Part shown: positions 6,555-12,687 of the stretch, in pieces
Layout: each line of letters starts with the position of its first letter
How positions within the stretch are numbered: the first letter of the stretch is position 1
Assembly (NCBI GenBank): GCA_023415725.1
Contig: JAEZJR010000223.1
Span: 1 to 12,687, forward strand
DNA: 12,687 bases
Origin: Acidobacteriota bacterium
Lineage (GTDB): Bacteria; Acidobacteriota; Blastocatellia; Pyrinomonadales; Pyrinomonadaceae
Direction: 5' to 3'
Made by a program: the position numbers and the translations under genes
Notes under the pieces: model-generated
Databases searched by the model: none
Seen by the model: only the letters and a program-made list of their open reading frames with translations
What the model was told of the DNA's origin: nothing

Positions 6555-8444
6555 ATGAGTGTTTACGAGGGACTTTCCGAATCGAAGCAGTTTGCTTGCC
6601 GCGTCATCGCGGACCACGCACGTGCGACGGCGTTCGCCATAGCGGACGGCATATTGCCCGGCAACGAAGGGCGCAACTACGTGCTGCGCAAGATAATGCG
6701 CCGCGCTATCTACCACGGCCGAGAGCACTTGGGATTGAACGATCTGTTCTTCTACAAGGTATGCGACCTCGTCGTCGAGCAGATGGGCGGTGCCTTTCCG
6801 GAACTGGTCGCCCAGCGCGATTTCATCGGCAAGATGGTCCGGCTCGAGGAGGAACGGTTTGGCAACACGGTCACCGTCGGCCTCGGTAAGTTGAATGAAC
6901 TCACCATTACCAAAGAAACCCCGACAGACGATCTCTTCGCCCAGGTCGCTAAGCTTTACGACACGTTCGGCACGCCGCGCGACCTGATCCGCGTTTACCT
7001 TGAAGAAAAAGGCATCGAGTTCGAGGAAGAAGATTTCAACGGCCGGTTCGAGGCCGCTCTGCAGGAGATACAAAAACAATCCGGCATCGGCCAGACCCAG
7101 CGTAAATCGGAGATCAGCCCGATGTACGCCCAGATCGCCGAGGCGGTGGGAGCGAACAAGTTCCACGGGTACGAATCGACCCGGATCGAGGAAGCGAAGG
7201 TCGCTTCGCTCGTGAAGGGGGACGAAAGGGTCGATACCCTAAATGAAGGCGAGGAAGGGCTTATCATCCTCGGCGAAACGCCGTTCTACGCCGAATCCGG
7301 CGGTCAGGTCGGCGACACCGGGGTGCTGTTCAACACGGACGTGCAGGTAAAAGTGCTCGACACGTTCGCCCCCGTCCCCGGCGTGATCCTGCATAAATCC
7401 CGCATCGAGAAGGGGAAGATCACGGTCGGCGACCAGGTCACCGCCGTCGTCGATGAACAACGCCGCGACGCCACCCGTCGCAACCACACCGCCACGCACC
7501 TCGTGCACGCCGCGCTCAAAGAAGTTCTCGGTTCGCACGTCAAACAGGCCGGCTCCGTCGTCGCGCCGAATTACCTTCGGTTCGACTTCACGCATTACCA
7601 GCCGATGACCGCGGCCGAGATCAAGGATGTCGAGGACCTCGTCAACCGCTACATCCTCGAGAACCACCCCGTGACCACGAACATGATGGCAATCGAGGAG
7701 GCAATGCGCAGCGGCGCCGTGGCGATGTTCGGCGAAAAATACGGCTCCGAGGTGCGCGTGCTCAGCGTCGGCACCGGTGAATTTTCGATGGAGCTGTGCG
7801 GCGGCACGCACGTCCGTGCGACCGGCGATATCGGGAGCTTTAAAATTACTTCCGACGAAGCTATCGCGTCCGGCGTTCGACGCATCAGAGCCATCACGGG
7901 GTTCGATGCCTTCGAACGCTTCCGCGAGGACGAGGTGCTGATCGACCGCAGCCTCGAAGTATTGAAAACACAGCGGGATCAGCTCCCCAACGCCATCGAG
8001 CGGCTGCAGGAGGAGCTGAAACGCACCCGCCGCGAGATCGACGACCTGAAGCTCAAGATCGCAACCGGAGCGATCGGCGGAGCGTCCTCTAATGGGGACG
8101 AGGCACGCGAGATCGCCGGGGTGAAAGTGGTCGGGAAGATTGTCGAGGGGCTCGACGCCAACGGGATGCGGCAGCTTTCCGATACGCTCCTCGCAAGGCT
8201 GAAATCGGGCGTCGTCGTGCTCGGTCGCCGCGATGAGGGCAAGGCTGGCATCATCGTCCGCGTCTCTGAGGACCTCAAAGACAAGGTCAGGGCCGGGAAC
8301 GTGATCAAGGAGATCGTCCCCGTGATCGGCGGCAAGGGCGGCGGACGCCCGGACATGGCCGAGGGCGGCGGTCCCGAGCCCGAAAAACTCCCGGAAGCCC
8401 TCGAGGCGAGCTACAAAGTAATTGAAACATTTCTTAGTAGTTGA
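6555..8444 (+). CDS. alaS: Alanyl-tRNA synthetase lacking the aminoacylation domain (N-terminally truncated alaS)
   Basis: This 629-residue protein matches AlaRS from the middle helical tRNA-recognition region onward. 'RVIADHARATAFAIADGILPGNEGRNYVLRKIMRRA' (16-51) aligns with a stretch near residue 290 of the roughly 875-residue E. coli enzyme. The editing domain is complete, with 'FYAESGGQVGDTG' (244-256), zinc-site H311 and H315 in 'RNHTATH', and C415 and H419 in 'CGGTH'. A coiled-coil helix (about 465-502) and the glycine-rich C-Ala/DHHA1 end (about 555-625, 'GGKGGGRPDMAEGGG') follow. The whole class-II catalytic domain (motifs 1-3 and the 'RHHTFFEMLGNFSFGDYFK' region) is absent, and no frame upstream encodes it. 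The protein cannot charge tRNA alone, but could act as a trans-editing factor for mischarged tRNA-Ala, or be a remnant or an assembly join. The frame is intact over 1.9 kb. An in-frame ACG-region extension to 6504 adds no homology, so I start at the ATG. Confidence 0.85.
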   Translation: MSVYEGLSESKQFACRVIADHARATAFAIADGILPGNEGRNYVLRKIMRRAIYHGREHLGLNDLFFYKVCDLVVEQMGGAFPELVAQRDFIGKMVRLEEERFGNTVTVGLGKLNELTITKETPTDDLFAQVAKLYDTFGTPRDLIRVYLEEKGIEFEEEDFNGRFEAALQEIQKQSGIGQTQRKSEISPMYAQIAEAVGANKFHGYESTRIEEAKVASLVKGDERVDTLNEGEEGLIILGETPFYAESGGQVGDTGVLFNTDVQVKVLDTFAPVPGVILHKSRIEKGKITVGDQVTAVVDEQRRDATRRNHTATHLVHAALKEVLGSHVKQAGSVVAPNYLRFDFTHYQPMTAAEIKDVEDLVNRYILENHPVTTNMMAIEEAMRSGAVAMFGEKYGSEVRVLSVGTGEFSMELCGGTHVRATGDIGSFKITSDEAIASGVRRIRAITGFDAFERFREDEVLIDRSLEVLKTQRDQLPNAIERLQEELKRTRREIDDLKLKIATGAIGGASSNGDEAREIAGVKVVGKIVEGLDANGMRQLSDTLLARLKSGVVVLGRRDEGKAGIIVRVSEDLKDKVRAGNVIKEIVPVIGGKGGGRPDMAEGGGPEPEKLPEALEASYKVIETFLSS

Positions 8445-8563
8445 CTCGTTTAAATAACTGGTCAACCGGTTCTTTGAACACCGCCTTTCACGCAACTTAG
8501 TTGTCACAAACGCGTGAAAGGCGGTGTTCACTATTTACGGGCGGCAGTGTCTGTTCATTTGAA
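8445..8563. other. Intergenic region dominated by a large hairpin
   Basis: These 119 bases lie between the alaS-like stop and the kinase ATG. They contain an 8-bp palindrome AACCGGTT (8464-8471) and directly after it the perfect inverted repeat described separately. I see no T-tract terminator, no clear promoter and no Shine-Dalgarno before the kinase start. Confidence 0.6.
8475..8530. repeat. Perfect 19-bp inverted repeat with 18-nt loop
   Basis: The left arm TGAACACCGCCTTTCACGC (8475-8493) and the right arm GCGTGAAAGGCGGTGTTCA (8512-8530) are exact reverse complements. The 18-nt loop contains its own palindrome, TTGTCACAA (8501-8509). As RNA it would form a very stable hairpin on either strand. 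Neither strand has a T-run after the stem, so it is not a textbook intrinsic terminator, though it could act as a T-less terminator or 3'-end stabiliser for the alaS-like mRNA. Other options are a protein-binding operator before the kinase, or a copy of a dispersed palindromic or MITE-like element. Integron attC core boxes are not evident. Confidence 0.9.
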
Positions 8564-11437
8564 ATGCTAGCGGGGGAAACATTCGGCAGGTACGAGATTC
8601 GCGGCAAGATCGGGGAGGGCGGCATGGGCGAGGTGTATTCGGCCATCGACGTCGAGCTCGACCGCGACGTCGCGATCAAGCTGCTCCCGAACGAGTTCAC
8701 CTCCGACGAGGAACGCCGCTCGCGTTTCCGCCAGGAAGCGAAGGTAGTCTCCGCCCTTAACCACCCGAACGTCATCACCATCTACGAGATCGGCGAGAAC
8801 GATTTCGGTCATTTCCTCGCGACCGAGTACGTCGAGGGGCGCACGCTTCGCGAGATGATGAAGCGCGAGTCGCTCACGCTGCAGCGCATCCTGCGGATCG
8901 TAGAACAGGCAGCGAACGCCCTCCTCGCGGCGCACAACGCCCATATCGTCCACCGCGACATCAAGCCCGAGAACATCATGGTCCGCCGCGACGGCATCGT
9001 GAAGGTCCTGGATTTCGGGCTCGCCAAACCGGTCGTCGGGTTCAGGAACGAAGATAACAGCGGCGACAACAAGACCATCCCTGGCACCGTGATGGGCAGC
9101 GCCCGCTACATGTCCCCCGAACAGGCCCGCGGCCTCGAGGTGGACGAGCGGACCGATATTTGGAGCCTCGGCGTCGTGCTTTACGAACTTCTTGTCGGCA
9201 CGCCCCCGTTCGACGGTGCGACCACCGCCGATACGCTCGGAGCCGTCATTTACCAGGAGCCCGAGCCGATCGGCAATCTCTTGCCGAACGCCCCGGTCGA
9301 ACTGCAGCGTATCGTCCGTAAGGCATTGCAAAAGGACCGCGAAGAGCGTTACCAGCACGTGAAGGACCTCGCTCTCGACATCAAAGAATTGCTCCACGAC
9401 ATCGAGCATTCGACCAGCGGGAACCGCACGAACCACATCATCTCGAATCCGGAGTTCAGCGAGAACCCGACGATCATCCACCGCACCGTCAGCGGCAACC
9501 ACCCGACGGACAAGACGTCCGTTATGATCTCCGCGGCACATCATACGCCCGCTCGCCCGCAGGCTCGCCGGAGCACGGTGCTGGCCCTGGCCGCCATACT
9601 CGGCGTTCTCGTCCTGGCGATCGGCGGTTACGCCGTTTACAGCCTCGCTTTCGCCGAGCAGCCGCTTGCGGCCGAGGCATTCCTCCGCCCGCAGATCTCG
9701 CGCGTCGATACCGACGGCAAAGTGATGCTGCCCGCCATCTCGCCCGACGGCAAATACCTCGCGTATGTCAGCGGCGACATCGGCAACCAGTCCCTCGTCG
9801 TGCGGCAGATCTCGACCGACAGCATGGTCACGGTCGTTCCGCCGTCAAATCTGAATTTCGCCGCTGTCTCGTTTTCCCCGACCGGCGACCGCGTCTATTA
9901 CACGCAGACGAGCACGGATTTCTCCATCAACACGCTTTACACCGTCCCGACGCTCGGCGGCACGCCGAAGAAGCTCGTCGAAGACGTCGACAGCGTCGTG
10001 ACGTTCTCGCCGGACGGCAAACGCTTCGCCTTCATGCGGCACACGTCGCAGAACAACGAGGACATCATCTTCACCGTCGATGCGACGTCGCTCGAGATGC
10101 AGGAGATCATCCGCTCCAAACAGGCGGGCTACGATTTCTTCAGTGCGAGGCCGGCGTGGTCGCCCACGGGGGATCGCATCCTCATCGGCGCGGGCAAGCG
10201 CGAGGGCGGCTTCATGGGGAACATGGTGATCGGCGAGATCGAGATCGCCGAGCGCAAGTTCCGCACCATCGACGAGGGCAAATTCTTCACCGTCGGGAAC
10301 TTTGCCTGGTACGCCGACGGCTCCGGCTTCCTTTGCGCGGGCCGCGAAACGCAGGCCGGCCCCATTCAGGTGTGGCAGAGCTCATACCCGAGCGTCGAGT
10401 TCCACCAGGTCACTAACGACTTCAACGACTACGCCGAGCTCGGCCTCGCGGTTGACGGCAAAACGATCGTGACGATCAAGGGCGAGACAAATTCGGGGCT
10501 GTGGAAATACAATGTCGCGTCGAAGGCCGTATCCCCGATCGCCGGCGAGGGCCGCACCGTTTACGGGCTGAACGGCATCGCCGAGGCCCCGGACGGCAGC
10601 GTCTACTTCACCAACAAGGAAGCGAAAGAATACAAGCTCTGGAAGGCGGACCCATCGGGTAAGAACCTCGCGAAGATCACCGGCGAGCCGGGCTCCTACG
10701 TGACGCCCAGCGTAAGCCCGGACGGCCGCTACGTCGTGTACACGCGGCAGAAGGACAAGTCTTCGAAGATCTGGCGGATGAATGCGGACGGGACCGCTGC
10801 GGTGCAGTTGTCGGAGGCCGATTCCAATGCGATGGATTTCGCCCCGCAGATCACACCGGACGGCAAGCTCGTGATATTCCAGCGGCAGCGCGACGACGAT
10901 CGCGTAACGTTCGCGAAGGTGCCGATCGACGGCGGGCAGCCGGAAGTGCTGTTCGACCGCGAGGGATGGAGCGTCTTCAGCCCGAAGATCTCCCCCGACG
11001 GCAAGCGCATCGCGTTCGGCACGTACAACGTCAAGACCTACCAAAAACGCCTGCAGGTCGCGTCGCTCGTGGATTACAAATTCGGCGAGATCGAGAAGGA
11101 CCTGGAGTACAACCTTGTCAACCAGTTCGCGTGGTCGCCCGACGGGAAGGAGTTGACCGTGCTGACCACCCGCAGCGGCGTGCAGAACATTCTCCGGCAG
11201 CCGCTCGATGGGTCCGAGCCGACGCCGGTGACCGATTTCAAATCCGGCCGGATCTACGGCTTCACCTGGGCGAAGGACGGGAAGTCGCTGTTGCTCGCAC
11301 GCGGTAACACCGTGAACGATCTGCTCCTCATCCGCGACACGGGCCGCTCCGCCGAGCCCGCCACCGTCGTTCGCGGCAAGCGACGCGGGATGACGTTCCT
11401 CGAACGTCTCACGCAGGGGTTCAGCTCCACTCGCTAA
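8564..11437 (+). CDS. Transmembrane Ser/Thr protein kinase with PD40 beta-propeller sensor domain
   Basis: This 957-residue receptor-like kinase starts with a full Hanks-type domain (about 10-280): the glycine-rich loop 'GEGGMGEVY' (17-25), the ATP lysine K39 in 'VAIKLL', helix-C E58, the catalytic loop 'HRDIKPEN' (130-137, D132), 'DFGLAK' (150-155) and 'SPEQ' (184-187). All catalytic residues are present, so it should be active. A Ser/Thr/His-rich juxtamembrane linker (about 281-336) leads to one membrane helix (about 338-361). The outer part (about 375-950) carries some eleven PD40/WD40-like motifs of the 'ISPDGKYLAYVS' type, as in TolB, and probably folds as one or two propellers that bind a ligand or protein. 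The start at 8564 places the kinase domain at the N-terminus as usual. No Shine-Dalgarno is visible. The 3' end overlaps the convergent PLP-enzyme gene by 17 bp. Confidence 0.93.
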   Translation: MLAGETFGRYEIRGKIGEGGMGEVYSAIDVELDRDVAIKLLPNEFTSDEERRSRFRQEAKVVSALNHPNVITIYEIGENDFGHFLATEYVEGRTLREMMKRESLTLQRILRIVEQAANALLAAHNAHIVHRDIKPENIMVRRDGIVKVLDFGLAKPVVGFRNEDNSGDNKTIPGTVMGSARYMSPEQARGLEVDERTDIWSLGVVLYELLVGTPPFDGATTADTLGAVIYQEPEPIGNLLPNAPVELQRIVRKALQKDREERYQHVKDLALDIKELLHDIEHSTSGNRTNHIISNPEFSENPTIIHRTVSGNHPTDKTSVMISAAHHTPARPQARRSTVLALAAILGVLVLAIGGYAVYSLAFAEQPLAAEAFLRPQISRVDTDGKVMLPAISPDGKYLAYVSGDIGNQSLVVRQISTDSMVTVVPPSNLNFAAVSFSPTGDRVYYTQTSTDFSINTLYTVPTLGGTPKKLVEDVDSVVTFSPDGKRFAFMRHTSQNNEDIIFTVDATSLEMQEIIRSKQAGYDFFSARPAWSPTGDRILIGAGKREGGFMGNMVIGEIEIAERKFRTIDEGKFFTVGNFAWYADGSGFLCAGRETQAGPIQVWQSSYPSVEFHQVTNDFNDYAELGLAVDGKTIVTIKGETNSGLWKYNVASKAVSPIAGEGRTVYGLNGIAEAPDGSVYFTNKEAKEYKLWKADPSGKNLAKITGEPGSYVTPSVSPDGRYVVYTRQKDKSSKIWRMNADGTAAVQLSEADSNAMDFAPQITPDGKLVIFQRQRDDDRVTFAKVPIDGGQPEVLFDREGWSVFSPKISPDGKRIAFGTYNVKTYQKRLQVASLVDYKFGEIEKDLEYNLVNQFAWSPDGKELTVLTTRSGVQNILRQPLDGSEPTPVTDFKSGRIYGFTWAKDGKSLLLARGNTVNDLLLIRDTGRSAEPATVVRGKRRGMTFLERLTQGFSSTR

Positions 11438-12665
11438 CGAATTCCTTTATGCCTTCGACCACCCGGCGGACCTCTTCGATCGTCGTGTATACCGAACACC
11501 CGACTCGGACCAGCCCCTGCTCCGCCACGCCTAATTTCTCCACCACGGTCGCCGCGTAGAAGTTCCCGTGCGAGACGAACAGCCCCCGATCGGCCAGATA
11601 CCGGCTCACTTCATGTGACGGTGCGTCGCCGACCGTGAACGACACCAGCGAGGTCCGCAGTGCGTCGTACTTCGGCCCGTAGAGTCGCACGTCCGGTATC
11701 TCCGCTAGGCCGTTCCAAAGCTCTCGCGTCATTTCCACATCGCGCTCGTGCATGCGAGCGAACGCACTCTCGATCTTCTCGCGTCGTGTCTCTCCCTCGC
11801 CGAGCGATGCGATGAAATCCACCGCCGCGGCGGCCCCGACGATCGATTCGTGGCTCTGGGTGCCTGTTTCGGCACGGTCCGGCGCGTTGTCGGGAGCCGG
11901 CCTGAGTTTCGGGAAATCTATCGTTCTCAGCAGTTCGTTCCGCGCATACATAATTCCGATGTGCGGGCCGTAAAACTTGTAAGCTGAGCAGGTAAGAAAG
12001 TCGCACTCGATCGCCTTTACATCGATCAGCGAATGCGGAGCGAAATGCACCGCATCGACGAAGCTCAGGGCGCCCGCCTCGCGAGCCATCCGGCAAGCCG
12101 CCGCAACGTCGCTGATCGTCCCGATCGCGTTCGACGCCGCACCAACGGCCACGAGCCTCGTCCGCTCGTTCAGCAGCCCCGGCAGCTCGCGCAATTCCAG
12201 CTCGCCGGTTTCCGGATCCATCGGAAGCACGCGGATCACTACGCCGCGGTCCTTCTCTAGCGACCGCCAAGTATCCACGTTCCCGTGATGGTCCAGTTCC
12301 GTCACCACGACCTCGTCCCCTTCGGCAAAACCGCGTCCCAGGGCCCGAGCCAGATTGAACGTCAGCGTAGTCATGTTCTGGCCGAAGACGACCTCGTCAG
12401 GCGATGCGTTGAAGAAATCGGCAAAGGCCTGTCGCGACTCTTCGATCAGCCGGTCCGTCTCATCGCTTGTCGGGTAACCCCAGTGCGTGTTCGCGTTGTG
12501 GTGGAAGAGGTAATCGTTCATCGCCTCAACGACCGACCGCGGCACCTGCGTGCCGCCGGGACCGTCGAAATACGCCACCGGATAGCCGTCGTGCGTGCGT
12601 GTCAAAGCCGGGAACTGAGAGCGAATATCGTCGATCGCATGTGCGGTTTCTTTTTGTGCCTGCAT
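11421..12665 (-). CDS. Class-V PLP enzyme, cysteine desulfurase-like family
   Basis: This 414-residue fold-type I PLP enzyme matches the cysteine desulfurase-like family I know as TIGR01976/VC1184-type. Visible landmarks are 'YFDGPGGTQVP' (32-42), 'FNASPDEVVFGQNMT' (85-99), the cofactor-stacking histidine in 'LDHHGNVDTW' (H127), the aspartate in 'SFVDAVHFAPH' (D204) and the Schiff-base lysine K230 in 'SAYKFYGPH'. Where SufS/CsdA carry the catalytic cysteine loop, this protein has 'VSHGNFYAATVVEKLG' (365-379) with no cysteine; a cysteine at 390 ('VRVGCS') lies in a different segment. A true desulfurase role is therefore doubtful, and lyase or transaminase activity is possible. No suf or isc partner is nearby. 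The minus-strand leader before the ATG reads ACCTCCTTTT, the opposite of a Shine-Dalgarno, so the start is weakly supported although the N-terminal homology fits. Confidence 0.85.
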   Translation of the reverse strand: MQAQKETAHAIDDIRSQFPALTRTHDGYPVAYFDGPGGTQVPRSVVEAMNDYLFHHNANTHWGYPTSDETDRLIEESRQAFADFFNASPDEVVFGQNMTTLTFNLARALGRGFAEGDEVVVTELDHHGNVDTWRSLEKDRGVVIRVLPMDPETGELELRELPGLLNERTRLVAVGAASNAIGTISDVAAACRMAREAGALSFVDAVHFAPHSLIDVKAIECDFLTCSAYKFYGPHIGIMYARNELLRTIDFPKLRPAPDNAPDRAETGTQSHESIVGAAAAVDFIASLGEGETRREKIESAFARMHERDVEMTRELWNGLAEIPDVRLYGPKYDALRTSLVSFTVGDAPSHEVSRYLADRGLFVSHGNFYAATVVEKLGVAEQGLVRVGCSVYTTIEEVRRVVEGIKEFVSEWS

Positions 12666-12687
12666 AAAAGGAGGTCGGGTAGAGTTT

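Noticed and set aside
8475..8530. Integron attC site or canonical intrinsic terminator
   Set aside because: The paired core boxes and bulged mismatches of attC are not seen, no integrase or cassette array is present, and no T-run follows the stem on either strand.
7239..8531. Long minus-strand open frame (430 codons) opposite the alaS-like gene
   Set aside because: Its residues mirror the codon positions of the plus-strand AlaRS, whose motifs are unambiguous. It is a high-GC antisense shadow. The same applies to the long frames opposite the kinase at 8567-9544 and 10382-11044.
8501..8563. Upstream TTG start for the kinase
   Set aside because: It would begin in the loop of the inverted repeat and translate the right arm, adding 21 residues with no kinase homology. 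The ATG at 8564 gives the usual kinase N-terminus.

Overview
This 12.7 kb window carries about ten protein genes, roughly 60% GC where I hand-counted. It probably comes from an Acidobacteriota-type chromosome, perhaps Blastocatellia. That is an inference from protein architecture: a Ser/Thr kinase fused to PD40 beta-propeller repeats, and a zinc-ribbon/TM/FlgO-like/TPR protein with a 'CLDDG' motif, both abundant in that phylum. I see no rRNA, tRNA, CRISPR array, phage gene or transposase.

Layout. 1-28 looks like the tail of an upstream gene. 84-1027 is a translationally coupled pair: an SRPBCC-fold protein and a DinB-family protein. 1091-2056 is a cation diffusion facilitator. It converges, with a 5-bp gap, on a minus-strand pair: a zinc-ribbon/TPR membrane protein (4867-3218) and, 16 bp downstream, a secreted beta-lactamase-fold serine hydrolase (3201-2062). 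A minus-strand lipoprotein with an AMIN-like domain (5584-4958) is divergent from a four-helix membrane protein (5656-6057). Next come a lower-GC hypothetical gene (6062-6496) and an alaS-like gene (6555-8444) that has the tRNA-recognition, editing and C-Ala regions of alanyl-tRNA synthetase but no aminoacylation domain. A perfect 19-bp inverted repeat (8475-8530) separates it from a large receptor-like Ser/Thr kinase (8564-11437). The kinase gene overlaps tail-to-tail by 17 bp with a class-V PLP enzyme of the cysteine desulfurase-like group (12665-11421).

Most genes are ordinary housekeeping, envelope or signalling genes and do not form one pathway. The points most worth following up are the catalytic-domain-less AlaRS beside a compositionally odd small gene, the perfect intergenic inverted repeat, and -10-like hexamers (TACAAT/CACAAT/GATAAT) ending 7-10 nt before several start codons that lack a Shine-Dalgarno sequence, which suggests leaderless transcripts. 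I found no convincing new defence or mobile system. All family assignments come from reading motifs; no database search was run.
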